A stretch of DNA of 64,000 nt from positions 9,629 to 73,628 of the forward strand of contig JALNWK010000008.1 of the NCBI GenBank assembly GCA_023230925.1, given 5' to 3'. A model generated the notes under the pieces. It had not been told where the DNA came from. It saw only the letters and a program-made list of their open reading frames with translations, and made no database searches. Shown in pieces: positions 9,123 to 17,522 of the stretch. The position numbers were made by a program, and so were the translations under genes. Source of the DNA: Limnochordia bacterium. Lineage in GTDB: Bacteria; Bacillota; Limnochordia; DUMW01. Position 1 is the first letter of the stretch. Each line of letters starts with the position of its first letter.

Positions 9123-9665
9123 ATGTCCTTTGGAGAGGCGAATCAGACTTGGTCCACCAAGGAACTAAGCATTATTCAAGACTGTGTCCGAGAAGCGGTA
9201 CAACAGGGTCTACCCAAAGCCGATGGATTCCGTAAGGCCCATGAATTTCTGCCCAATCGTACCTTAGCTGGCATTACAAACTGCTACTACACTAAGTGTG
9301 TGAAAAAGGAGCAAACACCGGAGCAATCGGAACCAGCCATGGAGATCCTGAATCTTTTGCAGGATCTTAAAGACCAGCTTAGCGACGTTGAGGCACGACT
9401 AAGCAAACTGGAAGGTCACCATGGCAGCACCAATTGGTCTCAGGTACTCAGTGACCTTGCTACAAGTCTGCAGGACTATGACAAAGTCAAGGAAGAAACG
9501 GCCCAGTTACGGGAGCAACTAGAGCACGGTTTAGATACAGAATTGATGGAGGAGCTTAACGAGATTTATCAACGATACTGTATTCAGCAAGTGATGAGCC
9601 TTCAGGAGCTGAAGACAAGATTAGGGAATATCCTCCAAAGGGACAAAAGCCAGCAGGCCTCTTAG
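9123..9665 (+). CDS. RsfA-like (Myb/SANT-type) DNA-binding protein
   Basis: A 180-residue protein. The N-terminal 60 residues (WSTKELSIIQDCVREAVQQG, then FLPNRTLAGITNCYYTKC) follow the tryptophan-spaced Myb/SANT helix pattern of the RsfA family, prespore-specific regulators under SigF in Bacillus. The remaining two thirds are charged and probably coiled coil (LQDLKDQLSDVEARLSKLEG and LREQLEHGLDTELMEELNEI). Start ATG follows a GGGGGAG sequence. The family call is moderately firm. Its target genes are unknown; presence in a sporulating genome fits. Confidence 0.7.
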   Translation: MSFGEANQTWSTKELSIIQDCVREAVQQGLPKADGFRKAHEFLPNRTLAGITNCYYTKCVKKEQTPEQSEPAMEILNLLQDLKDQLSDVEARLSKLEGHHGSTNWSQVLSDLATSLQDYDKVKEETAQLREQLEHGLDTELMEELNEIYQRYCIQQVMSLQELKTRLGNILQRDKSQQAS

Positions 9666-9667
9666 GC

Positions 9668-9686
9668 AAGCGGGCTTTGCCCGCTT
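9668..9686. terminator. hairpin between convergent genes
   Basis: Perfect 8-bp inverted repeat AAGCGGGC-TTT-GCCCGCTT directly after the RsfA-like stop codon, between it and the convergent codY gene. There is no strong T-run, so it is a likely but not canonical bidirectional terminator. Confidence 0.55.
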
Positions 9687-9726
9687 AAGGCCCTGTTAGG
9701 CACGCTTGGGTATACTCCCTTTTGAA

Positions 9727-10470
9727 CTAGTTTTTCTGCAAAGACTGCAAACTCCGATAATCATGACTATTAACCATCTCAATAATCTCCTGGTTGAGCA
9801 CCCGCACAAAAGTACCCTTCATCCCAAGGGATCTTGATTCGAGGATGTTGGCCGAACGGAGCTTCTTCAGAGCATTGACAATGACCGATCTGGTAATTCC
9901 CAATTCAGCAGCAACCTCGCCAGCAACAAAGAAACCTTCATAGTTGACATCTAAACAGGTGAAGATCTTCTGCAATGTAATAATTTCTGAATACGATAGG
10001 GCTTGTAAAGCCTTTCGGGCCTGGATTCTAGCCCTCAATTTGCTCTGCTCCACCCCTGCCAATTCCTTGCCCAACAATAAGCCCAGGACTCCCCCCATGT
10101 ATTCCGAGATCAACTCATGCTTTTGCGTGATCTTATTAGGCAAAGACACTACACACAACGTGCCTACGGCAGTACCCCCATACTTCAGTGGATTCACTAG
10201 AGTATCTTTGCCGGACACCAATTCTTTATATACATGGATACTAGCATACTTGTCGAGCAGTTCTAGAATAGTACCCTCCGCTACCCATTGTTCTTCCACC
10301 AAGCTGATATCATCTTGCTGACAGAAGCCTAGTAGGTTACCTTCATCGTCAACTAAGTACACGTTGCACTCAGGAACAACCCGTCCAAATACTTCAACTA
10401 ATTGATCATAATTAGCAGGGAGTATTTCAGTGTGGAAGTAATCAATGAGAGGGCGCAGATATTTCTCCAT
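9727..10470 (-). CDS. codY: GTP- and branched-chain-amino-acid-sensing transcriptional regulator CodY
   Basis: CodY represses nitrogen, amino-acid and stationary-phase genes when GTP and isoleucine/leucine/valine are high. The 247-residue protein has the N-terminal GAF-like effector domain and the highly conserved C-terminal winged helix (AAELGITRSVIVNALKKLRS, then ILESRSLGMKGTFVRVLN). It is slightly shorter than Bacillus CodY (259). In Bacillus codY lies in the codV-clpQY operon; here it stands alone. The start ATG follows AGGAGAGGGG. A consensus promoter lies about 350 bases upstream, leaving a long leader. Confidence 0.95.
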   Translation of the reverse strand: MEKYLRPLIDYFHTEILPANYDQLVEVFGRVVPECNVYLVDDEGNLLGFCQQDDISLVEEQWVAEGTILELLDKYASIHVYKELVSGKDTLVNPLKYGGTAVGTLCVVSLPNKITQKHELISEYMGGVLGLLLGKELAGVEQSKLRARIQARKALQALSYSEIITLQKIFTCLDVNYEGFFVAGEVAAELGITRSVIVNALKKLRSANILESRSLGMKGTFVRVLNQEIIEMVNSHDYRSLQSLQKN

Positions 10471-10825
10471 GGGACATCCCCTCTCCTATCATGACCTAGT
10501 TTTCCAGTCCATCTGTTCCCAGCTGGCAGAACTAACGGGCACCTCCTTACGCTGGAGCGACGCCCTTACTACTATGCATAAACCCCACCTGAACGTGAGG
10601 GTTCTTTACTGCATGCCTACCACCACATGTAACGAAGCCTAGATATGCCCTTTAAATACCCCCCTGCCACATTCATTTTTTACCTCCGCATACCCTAAAG
10701 CGCAGGCCTCACTGATCCCGGTTTCCTCAACGCTACAGTACGCGTAACTGACCCAAGTATCCACTGTTAACCTACAGAAACAACTTTTGCCAATATAATC
10801 TCAGTTTACAATTTTTTTCTTCTAA
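10471..10825 (-). other. long codY 5' leader
   Basis: No gene apart from the short leader-peptide candidate. On the transcribed strand there is a hairpin (10581-10603) with stem AACCC/GGGTT plus CAC/GTG and a one-base bulge. Its length and the strong promoter suggest post-initiation control, but no known riboswitch class was recognised. Confidence 0.4.
10617..10676 (-). CDS. possible 19-residue leader peptide upstream of codY
   Basis: Inside the codY leader a short frame starts with ATG five bases after GGAGGT and reads MNVAGGYLKGISRLRYMWW before TAG. The two last sense codons are both TGG (Trp). An imperfect hairpin (10581-10603) follows shortly after its stop. The strong RBS is the only direct evidence; there is no comparative support, so it is listed as a candidate upstream ORF or attenuator peptide. 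Confidence 0.35.
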   Translation of the reverse strand: MNVAGGYLKGISRLRYMWW

Positions 10826-10854
10826 ATTATACCTGTAATATCCTTAATTGTCAA
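10826..10854 (-). promoter_or_regulatory. consensus SigA-type promoter for codY
   Basis: Minus strand TTGACA, 17-base spacer, TATAAT: an exact match to both hexamers. The predicted transcript start is near 10819, which leaves a leader of about 350 bases before the codY ATG. Confidence 0.85.
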
Positions 10855-10891
10855 CTAACGACGGAGCCGTTAAGCGGACTGAGGCTCAAGA

Positions 10892-11182
10892 TCACACGTC
10901 TTCTAGTATCTCCTCCCGAATAAATCGTGCCTTTGCTCGATTCCCTTTAACCTCCACCACTCGATATAGTCTATTGTCCCCGGTAATCAGTTCATCACCA
11001 ACCCGCACCGTTACCTCTGTATACATAAGGTACTTTGCATCGACCTCATCAACGATTACGTAATAGGGTGGCCTGTTAATTGGATTAGGAGGGATTTCCT
11101 CTATGGGCAAGACTCCCCCAAGAAACAAAGCTCCAAAAAGCAAAATGAGCAGGATTATGGAAAATATGAAGCGCTTCAACAC
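10892..11182 (-). CDS. small membrane-anchored protein, unknown
   Basis: A 96-residue protein. One N-terminal membrane helix (FIFSIILLILLFGALFLGG) is followed by a short proline-rich linker (IPPNPINRPP) and a small extracytoplasmic domain (VTVRVGDELITGDNRLYRVV). The last motif vaguely resembles the N-terminal part of some SpoIIP-type proteins, but that is weak. Start GTG six bases after GGGAGG. It is the last gene of the exbB-exbD-tonB operon, 47 bases after the SLH/coiled-coil gene, so it probably acts at the envelope with that protein. Confidence 0.65.
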   Translation of the reverse strand: MLKRFIFSIILLILLFGALFLGGVLPIEEIPPNPINRPPYYVIVDEVDAKYLMYTEVTVRVGDELITGDNRLYRVVEVKGNRAKARFIREEILEDV

Positions 11183-11229
11183 TTTCTACCTCCCACTTTA
11201 TCCTGCCCATTTGCTTGAGGTTCAATGTG

Positions 11230-13434
11230 TTACTTTATCAAAGCTATAATCAAGCTTAGCACTGCCACTAATTGCATGGTCTTGACCTTACCTTCCAGGG
11301 CTTCCACATGAGCATTACTAGTCTGACGATAACTAGTAAACTGCTGAGTTAAGTTCTCCAACTTATCCACTAACTGACTTTCACTGATCCGGTAACCGGA
11401 TACGTGGGCGGCAACTTCCTCAGCTAGATTAGTGTTCAAGTACTCAATCTGAGTACCTAGATCCTCCACCCGACTGCTTAGGCCTTTAATCTCCATCTGC
11501 AGCTTTGCTTCCGATCCAGCAAGTTCCTGGATCCGGCGCCGCTCCATTGTCTCTAGATTGCTTGATACATTGCTGTCAAGTTTTTGGTGATCCGCAAGCA
11601 ATGATTGGAGATCGCTCTCGAGAACATCGTACTTTTGTGAAATAACCTCCAACTTGGCAGTTATACTACTCTGACCGTCTTCAAAGTCGGTACCAAGTAG
11701 GCCTAGTTCCAGTCTTGTCTCCGCAAGTTCCTGCTTTAGTACGCCTAGTTGTCCCTCGAGATCAGCCAATTTTGCACCTTGATCACTAAGTGCACTTTGG
11801 TGTTCAAGAAGGCCTTTGTTGATCCTCTCATCTTCCCTTTGCAGCGCCGTAATCGAATCCTCCAACGCAACCAATCGCTGTGTAAGAGTAGCTTCTGCGT
11901 TGGCTTGCCGCTCGGTTAGTCTTTGGTGATCATCGGCTAGCAAATTGAACCGATCTGTCAATTCCCCAAGGAGCTTCTCCTGTTGACTTAGGGCTGCCTG
12001 TTGTGCTCCAGTGTATTCCTGCAAAGCTGCTAACACCTGATCCCGTTCGCTTAGAGCCTCTTCAATCTTGTCAATTTCCCCCTGAAGCTGTGAGGTCACC
12101 TGCTGCAAATTGGTCAAAGCCGCATCTTGTTGCTCCAACAGCGAGCCATGTGTGGCAAGCAAATCCTGCAAAGCCAACAGGGTCTGCTTGTGTTCCCCCA
12201 AGGATAATCCATGGGTTGAGAGGGTTTTCTGAACGGTGTCTAGGACCTTATTATGTTCCTCCAACGACTTGCTTTGGGCATCAAGCATTTTCTTAAGCTC
12301 ATCCCTGGTTCCACTGAGCTGACTGGACAAATCTGGTTGCAGGACCCCCACAACATCCTCCAGAGTATATAAATTAACCTGCAACTCACCTAGTATTGCA
12401 GCTGTCTCCTCGGCATTTCGCCCCAAAAGCTCCCTCAATTCTCCTAAGCCATCGGTCAACTCCAGGATCTGCCTTTGACGATCCTCGATTTCCTTCTGCA
12501 TCAAATCATCTAGCTGGGAAAGGTTTAGATCCATCTCCAGCGATCGTTCTTCTAGTTCGCTAATTCGCCAGGACATTTCCTTGACTGAATCCCGCAAACT
12601 GGTGACGTCCGCTTGTATCGAGTCCACCTGGCTGTTCAAGCTAGCAAGGTCACTTTCGGATAGCCCCAAGCGAGTAGCAAGACCGGTATTCTCCTCTGTC
12701 AGAGTCCCCATCAAACCTTCAAGACGATTTAGGGCTTTTTGAACGTCGTCTGCATACTGTTGTTGCTGGACATTTAGCTTCTCCAGTCCACCCTGGAGAT
12801 CCGAAGTGCTAACCCCCATGGCTACAGCGTTGTCTTGGAGCAATGCCACATCCTGCTGAATTTTGTCTACTAGCTGGGTTTCCTGGCTAAACTCCACTAA
12901 TAGGCTGGCGACCGTCGTAGAAATAACCGTTAGCTCTTCTTCTAGTTGACCCTTTGTCACCAGTTCCCTTTCAATACGCTCTTTAAGCTCCACAGTTCTA
13001 TTATCTAAAGCATGGATCCCCAAAAGGGACTGATTAATACTCTCATCTAGGGATACCGTAAGCTTCTCCACACTTTCCATGCGGTCAAGGAGCGCTTGGC
13101 GATCCTCATACCACCGGACTAGATCCTCACGGAACTCCGTAGACAGGCGTTTTAGCAGCACTAGATCTTCCTCAGTAAGTCCAGTGGGATCCTTTGCCGC
13201 CTTCTCAATCGCAGCAGCTATAACACTGGCTAGAGTATACCGGTCAACGGAATCATTGCCCCGGAAGGTCCCGTCTTCGAAAACAGGGATAATGCCCGCA
13301 TCAACAAGCTGTTTGATCGCATCGTAGGCCCAGTGGCCAGGATCTACATCCTTAAACTGCCGAACCTGTGCTCCGCATGTGGCGGAAAATGTTAAGATCA
13401 TTACTACTAGGACCAATACTCTCTTAGTCCGCAT
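11230..13434 (-). CDS. SLH-domain/coiled-coil protein with C-terminal hydrophobic helix (Omp-alpha-like)
   Basis: A 734-residue exported protein: signal peptide (RVLVLVVMILTFSATCGA), one SLH domain at about residues 25-85 (FKDVDPGHWAYDAIKQLVDA, then FRGNDSVDRYTLASVIAAAI), about 600 residues of nearly uninterrupted heptad-rich coiled coil, and a C-terminal hydrophobic stretch (MQLVAVLSLIIALIK). SLH domains bind peptidoglycan-linked polymers. The layout matches Omp-alpha of Thermotoga, a periplasmic rod that spaces cell wall and outer membrane, rather than OmpM, which ends in a beta-barrel. Start is the ATG after AAGGGGGAG; TTG two codons earlier is possible. It sits in the TonB operon. Confidence 0.85.
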   Translation of the reverse strand: MRTKRVLVLVVMILTFSATCGAQVRQFKDVDPGHWAYDAIKQLVDAGIIPVFEDGTFRGNDSVDRYTLASVIAAAIEKAAKDPTGLTEEDLVLLKRLSTEFREDLVRWYEDRQALLDRMESVEKLTVSLDESINQSLLGIHALDNRTVELKERIERELVTKGQLEEELTVISTTVASLLVEFSQETQLVDKIQQDVALLQDNAVAMGVSTSDLQGGLEKLNVQQQQYADDVQKALNRLEGLMGTLTEENTGLATRLGLSESDLASLNSQVDSIQADVTSLRDSVKEMSWRISELEERSLEMDLNLSQLDDLMQKEIEDRQRQILELTDGLGELRELLGRNAEETAAILGELQVNLYTLEDVVGVLQPDLSSQLSGTRDELKKMLDAQSKSLEEHNKVLDTVQKTLSTHGLSLGEHKQTLLALQDLLATHGSLLEQQDAALTNLQQVTSQLQGEIDKIEEALSERDQVLAALQEYTGAQQAALSQQEKLLGELTDRFNLLADDHQRLTERQANAEATLTQRLVALEDSITALQREDERINKGLLEHQSALSDQGAKLADLEGQLGVLKQELAETRLELGLLGTDFEDGQSSITAKLEVISQKYDVLESDLQSLLADHQKLDSNVSSNLETMERRRIQELAGSEAKLQMEIKGLSSRVEDLGTQIEYLNTNLAEEVAAHVSGYRISESQLVDKLENLTQQFTSYRQTSNAHVEALEGKVKTMQLVAVLSLIIALIK

Positions 13435-13476
13435 AATCAAGCTCCCCCTTACCGGAATCTATTTACAAAACTAATG

Positions 13477-15513
13477 TCAATTCACCGGTACCATAGTGAT
13501 GGTCTGCGGAAGGGCCAATACATCGACTGGGTTACCCGCACCATCAATTACCTTTACTTCTTCCACCGCTATCTTTGTCGTCCCCGTTCCAACAGCAATA
13601 AAACGCAGTCGCACCAAGCTCCCAGAGGTGTTCCCTATGGCTCCGAGGGGGCTTCGGTCCCCTTCAATGCTCACAACACCATCAACGATGTTGTTCTTCA
13701 GCACAGCCCAGTGAAGCGGTGTGCGTCCTCCCTCACTCACATCAGTAAAGAGGGTGCCCCGTTCAACACCACCGGGCAGCAGACTCAACATAGTTGGATC
13801 GTAGGTTACAGACACCCTACCACCAAAAAAGCTTCCAATATCGTCTGCCATGACCTCCACTGTAACGAAGTCCCCTGGCGCAACTTCTTCACAGCTGTTT
13901 ACGTAGACCTTAGGAAGCAGATCCTCAACATAGAGTTGGCCCGACAGCGTGGCATTGGTCGCATTGGAGGCTCGTCCCACAAAGGAATAGAAGTAACGAA
14001 TCTTTCCTTGGTCATCCTTAGCCTTGTAGGCTAGATTAGGTCGCACAAACCAGCTAAGTGAAACCGACTCACCCGGCGTAAGGTTGCCTAAGTATTTCTC
14101 CTTCGTCTCCTTGTTTGCTAGCTGCAAAGTGGGACCGGTGAAATCAACCCAGACATTGTTTGCCACAAATCCCCCGTTATTGGTAACAGATACGACCACT
14201 TCATATAGACCTACTCCGCCGGAAAATCCCACAAGGCGCGGTGGTTGGGCCTCAACCTTCAGTCTTGGTGGTGGAATAACGGTAATCCCCCGGGTAACCG
14301 AGTTGGGATCGGTATTAAACGAACGGAGACGTACCGTGAAGAAAAGCTTATCCCCTGCAATTTGTGGATCAGGCTTCACTAACCAGTAGGTTTGTACCGT
14401 ATCATGGACCGGTAGATCCCCTAATTCCTTTTGCAGTGAACCTGATTGTAACGTAAGCCCCGCTGGCAGCTCAAGGGTGGCCACAACATCCTTAGCAGTC
14501 GTCCGTCCGGTATTCTGGATATAGGCAACAATAGAGAATGGCTCTTCGTCTAAAGAGGGTACAACACTGGCAGGTGCTGTAACGCCCAGTGAGAGTTCCC
14601 CGGGTGCAATGGTGATGCCCCCTAAACCATAGTAAGTAACGTACTCGATCTCCTCACCCGGCCCGACGGTAACTGGATCCCAGAAAAGCGCCATGGCACT
14701 ATCTTGTTCCCAATCACCAGCCCGGGTAAAATCTCGTCCTGGGTAAAACTCAAAATCCCACGGGCCATCGGCCAAGTCGCCCCAATTACTAAAGTACACC
14801 CGATCAGGTGTGGTGATGTCTGCTCCACTGAGGGTACCCTGAGCCATTACAGCCGGTTCAATCAAGGAATCAAATGCTTGCCAAAACTGAGGCATATCAT
14901 CGGATGAGTAGAAGGTATCACTCTTTATCGCCTCATCCCCAATTCGGAAAGGTGCTCCGTCATTGGTCCCAAGCATTGTATCTAACATGATTCGTAGCCC
15001 CAGCCTTATTGGATCCTGCCCCTCATTAACCACCTGATATGAAATCCGCGCCGTATCCTCCAGCCCCGTGGTTGAACTTCGGGCAAAACTTAAAGTCTGG
15101 GTGACTAATGCGTCTGGAAAAGCATAGGTGGTAATGATGGCTTCGCCGTTCTTGTCAATACGCGGACCATCAACTAGGGCCCCGAAACGGACATCTCTGC
15201 CGCCCCGGCGATAGGATGGTCCTCCAAAGACATAATCAGTTCCATTAATCTGGACCGTCGTGTATGAAGTACGCGGCCGTTCTTGCCCAAAGAGTAGTTG
15301 CTTATTCTGATCATCCGCCCTAGTGGGATCACCCCCCGTAGTACTTAAGGAAAACCTTGCCATGCCCTCCTCGGACAGGTTAACGAGAATAGCAATGTAG
15401 TCGTTCTTAAGAACCAAAGTCTCCGGTAAGTTATCCCAAAAGGATGAACCATAGACCGCAGCTGTAACCATCAGAAGAAACACGCAGCTAAGTAGCACAA
15501 CCTTACGTGGCAT
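13477..15513 (-). CDS. exported multi-domain protein with C-terminal cohesin-like domain
   Basis: A 678-residue protein with a signal peptide (VVLLSCVFLLMVTAAVYG). Residues about 25-310 are a beta-rich region of no recognised family. Residues about 310-540 hold two CARDB/DUF11-like modules (e.g. FSIVAYIQNTGRTTAKDVVA and VSVTNNGGFVANNVWVDF). The last 140 residues look like a cohesin-type fold (VAPGDFVTVEVMADDIGSFF, then VTYDPTMLSL). No dockerin and no membrane anchor are visible. It lies between tonB and the SLH/coiled-coil gene with gaps of 19 and 42 bases, so it probably works in the periplasm or at the outer membrane with them. Confidence 0.75.
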   Translation of the reverse strand: MPRKVVLLSCVFLLMVTAAVYGSSFWDNLPETLVLKNDYIAILVNLSEEGMARFSLSTTGGDPTRADDQNKQLLFGQERPRTSYTTVQINGTDYVFGGPSYRRGGRDVRFGALVDGPRIDKNGEAIITTYAFPDALVTQTLSFARSSTTGLEDTARISYQVVNEGQDPIRLGLRIMLDTMLGTNDGAPFRIGDEAIKSDTFYSSDDMPQFWQAFDSLIEPAVMAQGTLSGADITTPDRVYFSNWGDLADGPWDFEFYPGRDFTRAGDWEQDSAMALFWDPVTVGPGEEIEYVTYYGLGGITIAPGELSLGVTAPASVVPSLDEEPFSIVAYIQNTGRTTAKDVVATLELPAGLTLQSGSLQKELGDLPVHDTVQTYWLVKPDPQIAGDKLFFTVRLRSFNTDPNSVTRGITVIPPPRLKVEAQPPRLVGFSGGVGLYEVVVSVTNNGGFVANNVWVDFTGPTLQLANKETKEKYLGNLTPGESVSLSWFVRPNLAYKAKDDQGKIRYFYSFVGRASNATNATLSGQLYVEDLLPKVYVNSCEEVAPGDFVTVEVMADDIGSFFGGRVSVTYDPTMLSLLPGGVERGTLFTDVSEGGRTPLHWAVLKNNIVDGVVSIEGDRSPLGAIGNTSGSLVRLRFIAVGTGTTKIAVEEVKVIDGAGNPVDVLALPQTITMVPVN

Positions 15514-15532
15514 TCAACTAACCCCTCTTTAA

Positions 15533-16426
15533 TCATATTCGCGGTGAATCACTGAGATATTCAAAGTGAATCAACTCGGGTTCATGCAGTTTTGGCATGG
15601 AGAAACCGTCTTTTAGAGTGATCAATTCGTAGATAAACCTGATGCGCACCAAGTAGCGTGTTTTTCGCTCCACAAATTCCCATCTAAGTACGGTTTGCAG
15701 CGCGTTCTCAGCGAATCTTGCATTACCCGATGAACTATGGATCCTGGCATCCTGCACCTTACCGCCTTCGACGACCACTTCAATATCCACAATATCCTTG
15801 CTAATTGGGTCAATCGCCTTAGTCGGAACCATCCTGTAATCAACCACAACTTCTCCAAAGCCAGAGGGTACAGGCTCTTGTGGCGCTGCCGAGGTGACAT
15901 CCCCGACAACATCGGTAGTCCCTTCGTCCACTGGTGCCTCTTCTACAACCGGCTCCGGTTCTGGCTCTGGTTCTGGCTCAGGCTCAGGCTCTGGGGCGAT
16001 GGGCAAAACGAGTTCGCTCGTTGATGATGAAACCACATCAGGGGCCTTTTCCTGAACTGGTTCCGGGACTTTCGTCTTCGATGCCGCAGGCTCCACTTTG
16101 GGTTTCTCCGGCAACGGTGGTACGGGATCCGGTTCTGGCGCCTTCGGCGGAGGCGCTACCTTCTTCTCCGGCTCCTTCGGTGGCGGAGTCTCCTCTTGTT
16201 TTGGCACTGTCTGTGCTTTTTTCGGTTCAGTTTTCTGCACCGGTGACTCAGTTGCTGTCTCGGGAGGGCTCGGTCTTGTGTAAGGCACTACATAAAGTAA
16301 AGGAGACCCCGTGGCCACATTTCCCGGGGTTTTGCTTTGCCATCGAGGATAGACACCGATAAGCACGGCATGCAACACAATTGATACTACAATATACTTA
16401 CCAAGAGAACTGTCGTCCCCGAACAT
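15533..16426 (-). CDS. TonB-like energy-transducing protein
   Basis: A 297-residue protein: one N-terminal membrane helix (KYIVVSIVLHAVLIGVY), a long Pro/Glu/Lys-rich spacer with an (EP)n run near residues 145-160, and a C-terminal TonB-type domain (VVVEGGKVQDARIHSSSGNA, then ALQTVLRWEF). TonB carries proton-motive energy from ExbBD across the periplasm. Start is the ATG directly after GGGAGTG; an in-frame GTG five codons upstream is less likely. It follows exbD by 18 bases. No TonB-dependent receptor is in the window. A TonB in a codY/sigF-bearing genome implies an outer membrane. Confidence 0.85.
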   Translation of the reverse strand: MFGDDSSLGKYIVVSIVLHAVLIGVYPRWQSKTPGNVATGSPLLYVVPYTRPSPPETATESPVQKTEPKKAQTVPKQEETPPPKEPEKKVAPPPKAPEPDPVPPLPEKPKVEPAASKTKVPEPVQEKAPDVVSSSTSELVLPIAPEPEPEPEPEPEPEPVVEEAPVDEGTTDVVGDVTSAAPQEPVPSGFGEVVVDYRMVPTKAIDPISKDIVDIEVVVEGGKVQDARIHSSSGNARFAENALQTVLRWEFVERKTRYLVRIRFIYELITLKDGFSMPKLHEPELIHFEYLSDSPRI

Positions 16427-16444
16427 TATTATCACTCCCACACT

Positions 16445-16858
16445 TTATTCTTTAGGGGCGACCGCGAAGCTGAACACATGTCCTCCCACAGCACATATCT
16501 CATCAACAACTTCAATGACTCTCTCCCAGGGAACGCGACGATCTGCCTCAATCACCACTGGCAATTGAGAGTTGTCCTTAATACGCCTTGCTACAAGGTC
16601 CTGTAGCTGTAGCAGAGATACCTGTTGTCGATCCACATATAGCTTACTATCACGGTCAACGCTAACAACCAAGTACTCCACTGGTTGGGTGTCCTTGGTG
16701 TTCGCCTGGGGGATATCAATGGTTATTCCCGCAGGATTTGTCTTAAAGGTAGTAAATAGCATAAAGAAGACGACCAGAAAAAACATGACGTCAATCATGG
16801 GTACAATCTGTACTTCTATACGATACTTTCTTCTTCGTTCAAACAGCATCGGGCTCAC
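16445..16858 (-). CDS. ExbD/TolR-family biopolymer transport protein
   Basis: A 137-residue protein with the family layout: short cytosolic N-terminus, a single membrane helix carrying the proton-relay aspartate (IVPMIDVMFFLVVFFMLF), and a periplasmic domain (ITIDIPQANTKDTQ, then LPVVIEADRRVPWERVIEVV). Start GTG six bases after GGAGG. It lies between exbB and tonB genes, which fixes its role as a stator subunit of the energising motor; ExbD versus TolR cannot be separated by sequence alone, but the downstream TonB favours ExbD. Confidence 0.9.
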   Translation of the reverse strand: MSPMLFERRRKYRIEVQIVPMIDVMFFLVVFFMLFTTFKTNPAGITIDIPQANTKDTQPVEYLVVSVDRDSKLYVDRQQVSLLQLQDLVARRIKDNSQLPVVIEADRRVPWERVIEVVDEICAVGGHVFSFAVAPKE

Positions 16859-16901
16859 CTGTATCCTCCGCGTGTAGCGGATAAGTAAACGAATTATATC
16901 A

Positions 16902-17522
16902 TCAAGATGACTTACCGTTTATAACCTTGATAAAATCAATGAATTCGGTGGCACGCACATCCATATCAGCCACCAAGCGCTCAATTCGGGTGGAAATAAA
17001 GTAATGAAGGACCACGGTGGGGATGGCAACAATCAATCCTGCCGCAGTGGTAATCAAGGCCTCTGCTATACCGACGCTGAGTAAAGCTGGCTCAGCAATT
17101 CCCTCTAAGGCACCAAGAATGTTAAAGCTCTTCATAATACCTGTAATCGTACCGAGCAACCCAAGTAACGGCGCAATGGAGATAATTGCATCGAGCATGG
17201 GCAAACCCCGTTCTAGCCTATAAATCTCCTGCTGTCCGGCAGCCTTCATATACTCCCGAATCGTCTCCACATCACGATCATAATTGGCAATTCCACTACT
17301 TAATACCGCGGCTGATGGACCTCTAGCTTTCTTTGCCGCTTGCATTGCCTCTAGTGGCTTGTCTTGCCCGAGAAGAAGCTTGATCCGTTCGATCAAATCC
17401 CTGGTATCCCATCGACACCGAGCAGTATAAATCAATCTCTCCAAGCTAATTGCCAATGCGATAATCGAGCAAAGCAAAAGTGGGACCATGACCGGTCCAC
17501 CCTTAACCAGGATATCCACCAT
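16902..17522 (-). CDS. ExbB/TolQ-family proton channel protein
   Basis: About 206 residues with three membrane segments in the MotA/TolQ/ExbB pattern: VMVPLLLCSIIALAISLERL, then ISIAPLLGLLGTITGIMKSF, then EALITTAAGLIVAIPTVVLH, the last two lining the channel with conserved Gly-Leu-Leu-Gly-Thr and Thr-Thr-Ala-Ala-Gly. The start is the ATG 11 bases after GGAGG; an in-frame TTG closer to the RBS or an upstream ATG at 17555 are alternatives. First gene of the six-gene envelope operon. Confidence 0.9.
   Translation of the reverse strand: MVDILVKGGPVMVPLLLCSIIALAISLERLIYTARCRWDTRDLIERIKLLLGQDKPLEAMQAAKKARGPSAAVLSSGIANYDRDVETIREYMKAAGQQEIYRLERGLPMLDAIISIAPLLGLLGTITGIMKSFNILGALEGIAEPALLSVGIAEALITTAAGLIVAIPTVVLHYFISTRIERLVADMDVRATEFIDFIKVINGKSS

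Noticed and set aside
11230..13434. OmpM-type outer-membrane porin
   Set aside because: OmpM has a C-terminal beta-barrel; here coiled coil runs to a short hydrophobic helix.
15948..16000. Repetitive ggctctggttc-like DNA, considered as a tandem repeat element
   Set aside because: It encodes the (Glu-Pro)n spacer of the TonB-like protein and needs no other explanation.
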